47,433 nt of DNA from a virus, in the IMG/VR virus record IMGVR_UViG_3300025383_000039, positions 1 through 47,433 of that record, one strand, 5' to 3'. The notes beneath the pieces are model-generated. The model searched no databases. It was not told the origin of the DNA and saw only the letters and a list, made by a program, of their open reading frames with translations. Positions 1 through 7,791 of the stretch are shown piece after piece (position 1 is the stretch's first letter; the number at the start of each line of letters is the position of its first letter). Position numbers and translations under genes: made by a program.

Positions 1-501
1 GATAGCATTTATAATATTTTAAAGAACATGCCTGATAAAGAGTGGCATACAAGAAAAGATTATCCAATTCCCGCATTTAGTAAAAATCTAGATGAAACTA
101 AAATTATTTTTAATAAATTAAAAGATGTTATTTTAGGATATGATGTTTTTTTAACAGAATCTTTTGTTAAATTAAACAAAGGTGATTTTTGGGGAGAACA
201 TTCAGATAATGCTGATTTTGAAGAAACGAGAAAAAAGTCTTTAACATTAAAAGATAACGAACCATTTGAGATTGTTGATAATACAGCTTATGGAATTGTA
301 GTTTATATTAACGATAATTACCAAGGTGGGGAAATATATTATCCTACGCAAAATATAGTCTATAAACCAAAGGCTGGGGATTTAGTAGTACACAGTGCTG
401 AAGACTTAGCAGTTCATGGCGTTCAAACAGTTATAGATGGAACTAGGTTTTCATATTCAAGTCACTTATCTACAGAATTAAAGGTACCATTAAATGGATG
501 A
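1..501 (+). CDS. 2OG-Fe(II) oxygenase, prolyl-4-hydroxylase type (5' end outside window)
   Basis: The frame is open from base 1, so the N-terminus probably lies outside the window; the first ATG is at 28. Counting from that ATG, an H58-x-D60 pair, an NYQGGE strand, H130 in VHGV and R140 form the jelly-roll iron and 2-oxoglutarate site of P4H-type dioxygenases. Such enzymes hydroxylate proline or other side chains using Fe(II), O2 and 2OG. The stop overlaps the next gene, also oxygenase-like, by 8 nt. The family is secure; the substrate is unknown, perhaps a fibre or a host protein. Confidence 0.85.
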   Translation, partial: DSIYNILKNMPDKEWHTRKDYPIPAFSKNLDETKIIFNKLKDVILGYDVFLTESFVKLNKGDFWGEHSDNADFEETRKKSLTLKDNEPFEIVDNTAYGIVVYINDNYQGGEIYYPTQNIVYKPKAGDLVVHSAEDLAVHGVQTVIDGTRFSYSSHLSTELKVPLNG

Positions 502-1039
502 TATAAAAGATTTATTTGATAAAGCAAAAGAAAAAGGTGAAGTTTTACTTTTAAAAAACTTTATGCCAGATGTTCCGACATGGGATAGTTTTATAAACAA
601 TTTGTATAACAAAGCACATTCAGAAACTCTTTCACATTTTACCCATGAAAGACACCTAAACGATATTGCAATATATAATTATTTAGATTTATTTGTTAGC
701 CATGCTGCTAATGAAAATGATTCAAATGGTATTGATAATTTGCAAAATGTTGTTAATTACTTTAAGGAAAATCTAGGGTTTGAGTTTTTTAACATCAAAT
801 CTTTAATAAATTTTGCGGGGCATGAAAATTCATACTGGGTACATACAGATGGTCATGATGTTATATCTTGGCATTGTATTGGAAATGTAGAGTGGAGAAT
901 ACATAAAGATGGGGCATTTGAATCTATAGTGTTAAATCCAGGGGATATTCTATTTTGCCCCGCAGGAGTATCGCATGAAATTATTGTGGATAAGCCTAGA
1001 GCATCCATAATTTTTGATTTTAACCCTCCAGCCCATTAA
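494..1039 (+). CDS. JmjC/cupin-like putative 2OG oxygenase
   Basis: 181 residues. The C-terminal half has an H117-T-D119 metal pair, a CIGNVEWRI strand, a LNPGD turn, H161 and R169, the order expected of a JmjC/cupin-type Fe(II) dioxygenase. It is a paralogue of the protein at 12703-13254, sharing CIG-x-VEWRI, NPGD and PRASI. It overlaps the upstream oxygenase by 8 nt (ATGGATGA) and is probably translationally coupled to it. The N-terminal half has no recognisable motif. The substrate is unknown. Confidence 0.7.
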   Translation: MDDIKDLFDKAKEKGEVLLLKNFMPDVPTWDSFINNLYNKAHSETLSHFTHERHLNDIAIYNYLDLFVSHAANENDSNGIDNLQNVVNYFKENLGFEFFNIKSLINFAGHENSYWVHTDGHDVISWHCIGNVEWRIHKDGAFESIVLNPGDILFCPAGVSHEIIVDKPRASIIFDFNPPAH

Positions 1040-1041
1040 TG

Positions 1042-1047
1042 TATAAT
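1042..1047 (+). promoter_or_regulatory. -10 hexamer TATAAT
   Basis: A perfect TATAAT ends 9 nt before the ATG at 1057, so the leader would be only about 3 nt. No convincing -35 is visible. Confidence 0.6.
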
Positions 1048-1056
1048 TAGTTTATT

Positions 1057-1494
1057 ATGACAGATGCACACAAAGAAAAGCTAAATATACACCTAATAAC
1101 ATCAATACCAGAGCATGAGCCAAGGGAAGATGATCCAAATTACCATTTGTTCAACAATGCAAAGAATAGAATTAAAAGGCAGGGACTTTGGCAGTGTATC
1201 ATTAATGATGACCTGTGTTCTGGAGAGCCAGAACTACATCATAGTTTTATAGAATTTAGCCAGATTAACGACATGGATCCAAATAAAGTGGCAGCAGCAT
1301 TTGGGCTACATTTTGAGAATGATCAAGATTTTCAAAACTTTATTGAAAGTCCAGGAAATCTAGAAGTACTATGTTCTGCTCACCATAGAACACATTTTGG
1401 TATTCATCAAATTCCCGCACCATTGTGGGAAACATTTCGTTTTCGGAAAACAGGAACTGAGCCTGCTGCTGAGGTAATTACAGGCGATAAGTGA
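1057..1494 (+). CDS. HNH-like endonuclease
   Basis: 145 residues. C47/C54 and H61-H62, then N101 in SPGNLEVLC and H109-H110/H113, match the His...Asn...His order of an HNH (beta-beta-alpha-metal) nuclease with a partial zinc knuckle. HNH proteins nick or cut DNA; in phages they are homing enzymes or packaging helpers. It has its own -10 element. Neither neighbour is a terminase, so its role cannot be read from context. Confidence 0.65.
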   Translation: MTDAHKEKLNIHLITSIPEHEPREDDPNYHLFNNAKNRIKRQGLWQCIINDDLCSGEPELHHSFIEFSQINDMDPNKVAAAFGLHFENDQDFQNFIESPGNLEVLCSAHHRTHFGIHQIPAPLWETFRFRKTGTEPAAEVITGDK

Positions 1495-1500
1495 TATAAT
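1495..1500 (+). promoter_or_regulatory. Extended -10 (TGATATAAT), leaderless start
   Basis: TGA-TATAAT followed by exactly 6 nt and the ATG at 1507, which places +1 on the start codon. It overlaps the last codon and stop of the previous gene. Confidence 0.65.
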
Positions 1501-1506
1501 TAAACC

Positions 1507-2481
1507 ATGAATATTGAAAAAGATTTTGCAGCTAATTCTGGTCGCATCAGCGGTGGCGTTGGCTGGTCTATTCAGTTTAACACTCCAGACTGTCAGCATG
1601 GATGGTCGGTGGTAAAAGAAGGCACTGGTCAATCTATTGGCTGCTATTTTAAAGAAGAAGATGCACAAGAAGCATTGGAGGCACTTGCCGTGACAGAACC
1701 AATTGTAAATAAAGCTGAAGGTGGATATAAGCCAACTGCAGGAATGAAATCTGCAGCAGCAAAAGCAATTAAATGGAAAGAAGATGGAAAAGCTAACGGT
1801 GCTGGAACAAACGTAGGCTGGACTCGTGCACATCAAATTGTAAATGGAGAATCACTTTCTCTTGATACTGTAAAGCGTATGTACTCTTTCTTTTCCCGTC
1901 ATGAAGTTGATAAGCAGGGTAAAGATTGGGATAAGCCATCACATGGAAAGGTCATGTGGTATGCGTGGGGCGGGGATGCAGGATATTCTTGGTCACGTGC
2001 TATTGTAGAAAGAGCAAATAAAGTTGAAAAAGGTGAAGCATCGTGGGATGGTGCATTTGCCCCAGTTAAACTTGAAAAAAATTATGTAAGAAAATGCATG
2101 ACTTGTGGTTGCGATGATATGGGCAATGACCATCATTATATTTCTGATGTAGAAAAGTGTATGTATTGCATGAGCAAGGGTCAGGGACCTTGTTGGGACG
2201 GATATGAATATATTGGTACTAAAGAGCAAGATGGTAAAAATGTACCAAATTGTGTTCCTAAAAAAGTTAAAAAGGATGATGCTTCTGGTCAAGTTAATCA
2301 AAATCAGCAAGAAGGTATTGGTTCTTTAAATTTTTGGAATGGTTCATTTGCTCCCGCAATGGGATTACAAAACGGAGATGCTGGCTGGAAGTCAACCTAT
2401 AATTCCCCGCCACAAAATGACGGGAAGCAAACAGTAGGTTACGGAAATCATAGTGATCCAAAAGGTAGAAGTAACCAATAG
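1507..2481 (+). CDS. Phage protein with head-protein-associated domain, zinc knuckles and two FAP motifs
   Basis: 324 residues. Residues 74-168 (PTAGM, GESLSLDTVKRM, FFSRHEVDK, AWGGDAGYSW) match a domain often found in phage portal/prohead-protease polyproteins. A cysteine/histidine cluster follows (C197, C200, C202, H209-H210, C218, C221, C229), suggesting zinc binding. The motif W-x-G-[AS]-FAP occurs twice (180-186 and 277-283) and again at the end of the protein at 6508-7350. The tail is Gln/Asn/Gly-rich. A structural or packaged role is inferred. Confidence 0.7.
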   Translation: MNIEKDFAANSGRISGGVGWSIQFNTPDCQHGWSVVKEGTGQSIGCYFKEEDAQEALEALAVTEPIVNKAEGGYKPTAGMKSAAAKAIKWKEDGKANGAGTNVGWTRAHQIVNGESLSLDTVKRMYSFFSRHEVDKQGKDWDKPSHGKVMWYAWGGDAGYSWSRAIVERANKVEKGEASWDGAFAPVKLEKNYVRKCMTCGCDDMGNDHHYISDVEKCMYCMSKGQGPCWDGYEYIGTKEQDGKNVPNCVPKKVKKDDASGQVNQNQQEGIGSLNFWNGSFAPAMGLQNGDAGWKSTYNSPPQNDGKQTVGYGNHSDPKGRSNQ

Positions 2482-2493
2482 TAAAAACTAGTG

Positions 2494-2499
2494 TATAAT
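2494..2499 (+). promoter_or_regulatory. -10 hexamer TATAAT
   Basis: Transcription would begin near 2506, so the in-frame ATG at 2502 would be excluded and translation would start at 2544. Confidence 0.55.
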
Positions 2500-2543
2500 T
2501 AATGATAGATATTGCTTTAAAGCAATTCAATTTTGGAGGAAAT

Positions 2544-2885
2544 ATGCCACATAATATTATAGTAAATGATTTAAATCAAGTTGAATGTTATGAAGAGGGA
2601 TCTAAAATCCCGCATCTTCGTCAACCACATTGGCCTGATGGAACGCATTGGGCAGATGCAGCAGAAGCCCAACAATGGGCAGACCTGTATGCAGCATCAG
2701 AGAATGATGCAAATGCACCTTTTGCTCCAGATTCCAAAGGAAAACCTGGCTTAGTAAAACATGTAAGTCCACAACAAATAATATCTTTTAATGATGGAGT
2801 AAGTTTATTAAAAAATTCTACGACCTTAGAAGAAAAGAAAAGTGCTTATCAAGCTTTTATAAAAGCTAAAAAGGGGGGAAATTAA
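2544..2885 (+). CDS. Hypothetical small phage protein
   Basis: 113 residues. The start at 2544 is chosen because GGAGGA (2535-2540) precedes it at good spacing; an upstream ATG at 2502 has no ribosome site. The sequence has a Trp-rich stretch (HWPDGTHWADAAEAQQWADLY, residues 29-49), an APFAPD segment at 58-63 resembling the FAP motif of its neighbours, and a Lys-rich C-terminal helix. It ends immediately before the beta-propeller gene, so the two are probably co-expressed. No family is recognised. Confidence 0.75.
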   Translation: MPHNIIVNDLNQVECYEEGSKIPHLRQPHWPDGTHWADAAEAQQWADLYAASENDANAPFAPDSKGKPGLVKHVSPQQIISFNDGVSLLKNSTTLEEKKSAYQAFIKAKKGGN

Positions 2886-3986
2886 ATGTCTTTAGGTAAT
2901 ACTATTTCAGGGCAAGCCACACTTTCTGGCTCAGTAATATTTCAAATATCTTCTTCGGGTGGTTCAGGTGGAAGCAGTGGTATTTATGTAGCAATAAGTG
3001 CTGGAGGTCCTACAGCTTACTCTAGCGACGGTGTCACTTGGACGCAAGGAAGCAATTTAATTATACAATCTCAGATTGATATTTATGGATACCAGTCTGT
3101 AAACTGGATATCAATAGCATACGGAAACAATAAATTTGTTGCAATAGAAAATAACGGAGTAAGTTCGGCAGGTTTTACTGGACAAGAATATGCTTATTCA
3201 TCGGACGGTATGAATTGGACAGTTGGAAATCTACCATTTGCCAGCAACTGGGACAGTGTGGCATATGGAGATGGTAAATTTGTTGCTGTTGCATCATTTG
3301 ATTTAGGTTTTAATCCTATAGGTTTAACTGCGTATTCAACTGATGGAATTAATTGGTCAACCTCAGCAATCTCAAATCCAGATAATTTATCTTTTGGAGA
3401 CATTAAATATGCAAACGGAAAATTTGTTTCTTTTGCTGGCTGTGATTCTAATTTTAATCCAACGCAAAAAGCAGCATACTCCACAGACGGAATAAGTTGG
3501 ACAAATGTTACACTACCAGTAGCAGATTATTGGTATCGATCCGAATATGGAAATGGAATTTGGTACGCTGCTGGTGTACTAGGAAATTCAATTTCTTCTA
3601 CAGATGGAATAACATGGACAGTGGCTTCTCCACTTTTAAGATGGGATGGAGTTCCTTTGTCAACATTTAATTTAGCTTATGGTGATTCAAAGTTTGAGGT
3701 TTTATCAAATCAAAGTCTGGACGGATTCGGCGGACCAACTTTTACCCTATATTCCTCGGACGGCGTTACTTGGACACAAGGAACTGGACCAGAAGCAGGT
3801 TATAGCCCTGTATTTTACGGAGCAATGATTTATGCAAATGGTAAATTTGTAGCAGTTAATCATGATTCAGGAGATGGTGGTTTGACAGATCAAGCAGCAT
3901 ACTCCACAGACGGAATAAGTTGGACAAATGTTACACTACCAGTAGCAGACAACTGGACAGCTCTAGGAACATCATTTAGTTCGTAA
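2886..3986 (+). CDS. Seven-repeat beta-propeller (BNR/sialidase-like) protein, likely tail-associated
   Basis: 366 residues. Seven S-x-DG-x-x-W Asp-box motifs (such as YSSDGVTW, YSTDGISW) alternate with YGN/D-x-KFVA strands, as in a seven-bladed BNR/sialidase-type propeller. No catalytic sialidase residues are evident, so a glycan-binding or adhesion role is more likely than hydrolysis. A Gly/Ser-rich linker lies at about residues 27-37. A 58-bp stretch is perfectly duplicated (3469-3526 and 3892-3949), showing recent blade duplication or conversion. Confidence 0.75.
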   Translation: MSLGNTISGQATLSGSVIFQISSSGGSGGSSGIYVAISAGGPTAYSSDGVTWTQGSNLIIQSQIDIYGYQSVNWISIAYGNNKFVAIENNGVSSAGFTGQEYAYSSDGMNWTVGNLPFASNWDSVAYGDGKFVAVASFDLGFNPIGLTAYSTDGINWSTSAISNPDNLSFGDIKYANGKFVSFAGCDSNFNPTQKAAYSTDGISWTNVTLPVADYWYRSEYGNGIWYAAGVLGNSISSTDGITWTVASPLLRWDGVPLSTFNLAYGDSKFEVLSNQSLDGFGGPTFTLYSSDGVTWTQGTGPEAGYSPVFYGAMIYANGKFVAVNHDSGDGGLTDQAAYSTDGISWTNVTLPVADNWTALGTSFSS

Positions 3987-4041
3987 TAGTGGTATAGTCC
4001 TGAGCATGACTGTAAAAAACTGCTCATATTTAAATATAATG

Positions 4042-4047
4042 TATAAT
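4042..4047 (+). promoter_or_regulatory. -10 TATAAT for near-leaderless gene
   Basis: TATAAT ends 7 nt before the ATG at 4055. A second TATAAT sits at 4035-4040. Confidence 0.55.
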
Positions 4048-4054
4048 TAGTTAC

Positions 4055-4372
4055 ATGAAGAAAGTCTCGTCATCTTTAGCATTTTATATACAGAAATACC
4101 CAGCAAGATTGTCTGGTTATCTTTCTGCTATGAGTCTAAATGCTATGAAATATTGGCCAACTTTTCCGACTGGATTGTTAATACCTTTTGCTATGATTTT
4201 AATAATGATTGGCGAAGGTAGCCAGAGAATTGAAGATAAGAAAACACTTCAAGCTTTGTATACAGAAAACGATCCTCATAAAAAAGATGAGGAGATTCTA
4301 GCGGAAATGATAGAACATTTAGAGACTAGTAAAAAGGAGAAGAAAAATGGCAGAGCAAAAAGATCTCGTTGA
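4055..4372 (+). CDS. Small membrane protein
   Basis: 105 residues. A hydrophobic segment (about residues 44-58, TGLLIPFAMILIMIG) may be preceded by a weaker one at about 18-30; a highly charged, Lys/Glu-rich tail follows. The charged tail and short length would suit a holin-type or accessory membrane protein, but no family motif is visible and no lysin is adjacent. Its 3' end overlaps the Dps gene by 26 nt and contains the Dps ribosome site. Confidence 0.65.
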   Translation: MKKVSSSLAFYIQKYPARLSGYLSAMSLNAMKYWPTFPTGLLIPFAMILIMIGEGSQRIEDKKTLQALYTENDPHKKDEEILAEMIEHLETSKKEKKNGRAKRSR

Positions 4373-4805
4373 TGCACTTGTGAAATTACAGTCGCTTGTA
4401 GTAAAGATGTACGGACAAGCACACGGGTATCATTGGAATGTAGAAGGTGCAGGTTTTCCACAATATCATAAGTTTCTTTTAAAGATTTATTCAGACGTAT
4501 ATGAGTCAATTGATCCAATCTCAGAGAATCTTCGCAAACTAGGAGCAAAAGCACCATTTGGCGTAAAAGAATGGAATGATAATAGCGATCTTGAAATTAA
4601 TGACTCAGAAGGACTGGGTGTTAAGCAAATGCTACAAGAACTATTGAATACAAATACAATAGTTTTGGCTATGCTAAAGCGTACATTTGACATTTCAAAT
4701 GAAGTAGATGAGCAGGGAATTTGTAATTTTATTGCTGGCAGAATTGAACAACACCAGTTTTGGGGTTGGCAGTTGACAGCAACGCTTAAGCCTACTATAA
4801 TGTAG
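4347..4805 (+). CDS. dps: Dps-like DNA-protecting ferritin
   Basis: 152 residues. H29 in YHWNV, H41, D56 and E60 reproduce the Dps intersubunit ferroxidase ligands (H-W-N...H...D-x3-E), and LG-x-KAPFG follows as in the family. Dps dodecamers oxidise Fe(II) with H2O2 and can coat DNA. AAGGAG precedes the ATG. In a phage it could protect incoming or packaged DNA from oxidative damage; that role is inferred. Confidence 0.9.
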   Translation: MAEQKDLVDALVKLQSLVVKMYGQAHGYHWNVEGAGFPQYHKFLLKIYSDVYESIDPISENLRKLGAKAPFGVKEWNDNSDLEINDSEGLGVKQMLQELLNTNTIVLAMLKRTFDISNEVDEQGICNFIAGRIEQHQFWGWQLTATLKPTIM

Positions 4806-4811
4806 TCATAA

Positions 4812-4884
4812 GCCCCTGTAGCTCAGCGGATAGAGCATATGGTTTCTACCCATCAGGTCGGGAGTTCAAATCTCTTCAGGGGTG
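4812..4884 (+). tRNA. tRNA-Arg (anticodon UCU)
   Basis: A complete cloverleaf can be drawn: acceptor GCCCCTG/CAGGGGT, D-stem GCTC/GAGC, anticodon loop TTTCTAC (anticodon TCT) and T-loop TTCAAAT. The outermost anticodon-stem pair is mismatched and the T-stem has two G-U pairs. CCA is not encoded. It decodes AGA/AGG, common in this AT-rich genome. It is the only tRNA seen in the window. Confidence 0.92.
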
Positions 4885-4887
4885 CTA

Positions 4888-4917
4888 TTGACAATCATAT
4901 ATCGCATACAATACAAT
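4888..4917 (+). promoter_or_regulatory. Sigma70-type promoter TTGACA-18-TACAAT
   Basis: TTGACA at 4888-4893 and TACAAT at 4912-4917, starting 3 nt after the tRNA. It drives the subtilase gene with a leader of about 22 nt. Confidence 0.8.
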
Positions 4918-4945
4918 ATCTATATCTACTAACAAAGGAAAAGTA

Positions 4946-5863
4946 ATGAACGCACGTAAATTTTTAACAGTAATTGCAACAATTGTGGCATTAATTGGTT
5001 TGACAATCGGCTTTATAAATAAAACATTTGCTGCAACAAACCCTACAGTTGTTATTGTTGATACAGGATATGATCCTTCCGTGACACAATTTGCTAATAA
5101 GATTGTTTATGAGCAATGTTATACTAGTTTTTTTGCTTCTTGCCCAAATGGTAAGTCAACAATGAGTGGAGCAGGATCAGCAGCACTAAGTCCCGCACAA
5201 CTTGCAGTTACTGGAACTGGTCATGGTAGTGAAATGATGGCTGGAGAAATTGCTACAAATCCAAACATTAACTTTGTATACATTCGTGCTTTTTCTATTG
5301 AAACAAAACCAGCATTAATGATTTCTCCTTATGATAGTGATTTGCCTACAATTTTAAACTGGGTTGCTGCAAATGCATCAACATACAATATTCAAGCAGT
5401 AGCAATGAGTTTTGCAAGACCAGTAACAGGTGTATGCCCAGTAAATTCAGCAATTGCAGCATCTACCGCAAAGTTAACATCACTAAACATTCCAGTATTT
5501 GCTGGTGCTGGTAATGATGGCAATGAAAATGCAATTGATTTTCCAGCATGCAATCCAGGAATTATTTCAATTGGCGGGGAGATGAATAATGTACCTGCAT
5601 ACTGGAGTAATTATAGTCCTAATATTGGATGGGATGCTTTGGGCACACTTACAGTTAATTCAGTAGGAAATAAGCCAGTAACATCTATTGGAACATCTAT
5701 TGCTACACAAATTTCAGCAGCATCATGGGTTGCGATTCGTCAAGCAAAGCCTACATTAAATTATCAACAAATCTACTCTTTAATTCGCAATACTGCAAGT
5801 GTATCAAATGCTGTATATGCTAAGAATGTACCCACTTTAAATCTGACAGCAGCATTGAAGTAG
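4946..5863 (+). CDS. Secreted subtilisin-like (S8) serine protease
   Basis: 305 residues. An N-terminal signal peptide (about residues 1-30, cleavage near TFAA) is followed by the S8 catalytic triad in order: D39 in VIVDTGYD, H93 in GTGHGSEMMAG and S251 in GTSIAT; the oxyanion Asn is N190 in AGAGNDGN. The protease should act outside the cytoplasmic membrane. It has a strong promoter of its own, and the next gene has a separate promoter, so it is a single-gene cargo unit. AAAGGAAAAGTA lies before the ATG. The target, whether surface protein, competitor factor or its own virion, is unknown. Confidence 0.88.
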   Translation: MNARKFLTVIATIVALIGLTIGFINKTFAATNPTVVIVDTGYDPSVTQFANKIVYEQCYTSFFASCPNGKSTMSGAGSAALSPAQLAVTGTGHGSEMMAGEIATNPNINFVYIRAFSIETKPALMISPYDSDLPTILNWVAANASTYNIQAVAMSFARPVTGVCPVNSAIAASTAKLTSLNIPVFAGAGNDGNENAIDFPACNPGIISIGGEMNNVPAYWSNYSPNIGWDALGTLTVNSVGNKPVTSIGTSIATQISAASWVAIRQAKPTLNYQQIYSLIRNTASVSNAVYAKNVPTLNLTAALK

Positions 5864-5865
5864 GG

Positions 5866-5871
5866 TATAAT
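5866..5871 (+). promoter_or_regulatory. -10 TATAAT, leaderless start
   Basis: Exactly 6 nt separate TATAAT from the ATG at 5878, so +1 should be the start codon. It directly follows the subtilase stop. Confidence 0.65.
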
Positions 5872-5877
5872 TAAACT

Positions 5878-6213
5878 ATGGATGAACCAGATTTTGATGA
5901 ATTCTTTGATGATATGACAGACGAGGAAACAGAGTTTGTCATTCAATATTTAGTTGATCGTGGTGCTGCCGAATGGGACGGCATGGATCAATATGGTGAG
6001 AGAATGTTTAGGTTTAATATGGATATCTTAGCTGAAGTAATGCCTGAACTTTGGCAACAAGTCATGGAAGATGTTGATCAAACGCTGTTGGAGCTTTTTG
6101 AGGCGGGATTGGCAAATGTTGAATATGATGAGAATCTTGAGGCTACAATTAGCCTTACAGAAGAGGGCGAGCAAATTCTTAAGCATTTGGGCATGGATTT
6201 TCCAGAAAACTGA
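5878..6213 (+). CDS. Acidic protein, possible winged-helix
   Basis: 111 residues, strongly acidic at the N-terminus. Residues 69-103 (LLELFEAGLANVEYD, then LTEEGEQIL) resemble the recognition helix, wing and closing helix of winged-helix regulators, and residues 20-48 have a similar pattern. No named family is recognised. If it binds DNA it is one of the few regulator candidates here. Apparent leaderless transcription. Confidence 0.65.
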   Translation: MDEPDFDEFFDDMTDEETEFVIQYLVDRGAAEWDGMDQYGERMFRFNMDILAEVMPELWQQVMEDVDQTLLELFEAGLANVEYDENLEATISLTEEGEQILKHLGMDFPEN

Positions 6214-6237
6214 CTTTCAATTTTAATGGTAATAAGG

Positions 6238-6243
6238 TATAAT
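6238..6243 (+). promoter_or_regulatory. -10 hexamer TATAAT
   Basis: Predicted +1 near 6250, so the leader is about 18 nt and contains GGTGGTGA (6253-6260) before the ATG at 6268. Confidence 0.55.
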
Positions 6244-6267
6244 AAACTTAAAGGTGGTGATTTAAAT

Positions 6268-6507
6268 ATGGATAACAATCAGCAAGGCAAGGATGGCGGA
6301 GTGCAACAACCAGCATCTGCTACTCCAGTAACAGAGCAAGCAGGACCAGACGGTGGCTCAAAGTCACCATCAGTTATAGATTTTGGTGTACACAACCCAC
6401 AGGTTGCTACAACACAAGGTGCTTTTACAGGAAAAGATGTTTCAATGACAACTGCACAATATGCAGGTGGACCAATTGCAACAACAGAACCAGGATCACA
6501 CGCATAA
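6268..6507 (+). CDS. Small low-complexity phage protein
   Basis: 79 residues, rich in Gly, Gln, Pro, Thr and Ala with little predicted structure. The start at 6268 is chosen for its GGTGGTGA ribosome site and because an upstream in-frame start at 6226 precedes the -10. It ends directly at the start codon of the next gene, so the pair is probably coupled. It may be a flexible virion-associated or scaffold partner; no family is recognised. Confidence 0.7.
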   Translation: MDNNQQGKDGGVQQPASATPVTEQAGPDGGSKSPSVIDFGVHNPQVATTQGAFTGKDVSMTTAQYAGGPIATTEPGSHA

Positions 6508-7350
6508 ATGGAACTCGTACAAAAAAGAGAGTTTACAGATGAACAGCGTGATAAGTTGGCAGCAGCAGGACATGCTATGCCAGACGGTTCTTTTCCTATT
6601 GAAAACATAACTGATTTGCACAATGCAATTCAATCTGTAGGTCGTTCTAAAAATTATGCTGCTGCTAAAAAGCACATAATTCAAAGAGCAAAGGATTTGC
6701 AGGCAACTAATGTTCTTCCAGAAGATTGGAAGATTTCTAAGTTTATTGACGATGTTAAAGATGCTTTTGAAAAAGCTATCGGAACTTCATCTTCAGTAGA
6801 TCAAGAGCGTGACGAAAGAAGCGTTGAAAATTATGTAAGACAAACTGCAAATACTAATGTAATTGCAGCACAACCTAACGACTATACGATTGGAGGAAAC
6901 ACAATGTCAGATCAAACAACAGAGCCAGATCCAAAGGGAAATATTGCTGTTCAGAAAGATTTTCCAACTGCATCAGGTACACTAGTAAACCAAGAGACAC
7001 GCCCAGAGGGTGGAGTTTCAGTTTCAGATGCACCTAACAACCCAGGAGTTGTTCCAGACCAAGCAACAATTCCAAGTGATGCTACTTCTGCACCAACACC
7101 AGAACGTGCTGGAGAGATGAATCAGCCTACAAAGATCACAAAGTCAACAACTTGTCCAGACTGCGGTGCCAATATGGTACATGAGTGCTGGGGAGATTCA
7201 ACTGATGTAAACAAGGCTGCGGGAGCAGATGAAGTTACAGAAGAAAATGACAACGATCAGCCAGTGGAAAAGGCAGTAGATGCACCAGTTGCACCACAAG
7301 CAGAAATTAAAAAGTCTATTTGGGGCGGAGCATTTGCACCACGTAAGTAA
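6508..7350 (+). CDS. Phage protein with DUF6582-like domain, zinc knuckle and terminal FAP motif
   Basis: 280 residues. Residues 8-75 (GHAMPDGSFPI, then ITDLHNAI, HIIQRAKDL and PEDW) match a small domain common in actinophage and other phage head proteins; the name DUF6582 is from memory. A linker follows, then a second part from M133, which has its own strong ribosome site. C-TTCPDCG...HEC may bind zinc, and the last ten residues contain IWGGAFAP, the motif found twice at 1507-2481. Two products, 280 and 148 residues, are plausible. A terminator follows. Confidence 0.75.
   Translation: MELVQKREFTDEQRDKLAAAGHAMPDGSFPIENITDLHNAIQSVGRSKNYAAAKKHIIQRAKDLQATNVLPEDWKISKFIDDVKDAFEKAIGTSSSVDQERDERSVENYVRQTANTNVIAAQPNDYTIGGNTMSDQTTEPDPKGNIAVQKDFPTASGTLVNQETRPEGGVSVSDAPNNPGVVPDQATIPSDATSAPTPERAGEMNQPTKITKSTTCPDCGANMVHECWGDSTDVNKAAGADEVTEENDNDQPVEKAVDAPVAPQAEIKKSIWGGAFAPRK
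6892..6906 (+). promoter_or_regulatory. Internal ribosome binding site and in-frame start
   Basis: GGAGGA (6892-6897) lies 6 nt before an in-frame ATG at 6904 (residue 133 of the surrounding gene); it is stronger than the site at the annotated start. Confidence 0.6.
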
Positions 7351-7372
7351 TTAATTATATATACGTATATAT

Positions 7373-7407
7373 ACACATAAGGACGGGAAACCGTTCTTAT
7401 GTGTTTT
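7373..7407 (+). terminator. Rho-independent terminator
   Basis: A 14-bp stem (arms 7373-7386 and 7391-7404, one G-U pair) with a GAAA tetraloop, ending in TTTT. Closes the 6268-7350 unit. Confidence 0.85.
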
Positions 7408-7420
7408 AAGAGAGGAAATC

Positions 7421-7789
7421 ATGAAAGTATTAGTTTTTGGTAGCAAAGATTGGGAAGATTATAATGATCTTATCCGTCAAGTAACTTTATTAATTGAAGA
7501 TAATAAAGTTTATTATCCACAAGATAAAGAGTTTCTTTTTGTCCACAAAGGGCTAAAAGGTGCTGAAAACATGATTACCGAATATATCGGTAAAACTGAA
7601 AGATTTCTTGCACAAAAAGGGTACAAGATCAAGGAACAACTAATTAGAGATAAATCTCCTCTTGCAGATGTTGCTATGATTGAATCCGAGCCTAGCATTG
7701 CCTTGGTTTTCGGGGAATGTGCTAGAAATAAACAGGTCATATCTTTGCTGGAAGCCTATAATATTCCTTATCGTTATTTCAAGGAATAG
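7421..7789 (+). CDS. SLOG/DUF2493-like nucleotide-binding protein
   Basis: 122 residues. The N-terminal KVLVFGSKDW and later FVHKGLKGAENM, followed by an acidic/helical C-terminal half, fit the Rossmann-like SLOG superfamily (YspA/DUF2493), whose members bind nucleotide-derived ligands. The family appears widely in phages and defence contexts. It follows the terminator and ends just before the GroES-operon promoter, so it seems to be transcribed alone; its own promoter is not obvious. Confidence 0.7.
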   Translation: MKVLVFGSKDWEDYNDLIRQVTLLIEDNKVYYPQDKEFLFVHKGLKGAENMITEYIGKTERFLAQKGYKIKEQLIRDKSPLADVAMIESEPSIALVFGECARNKQVISLLEAYNIPYRYFKE

Positions 7790-7791
7790 GC

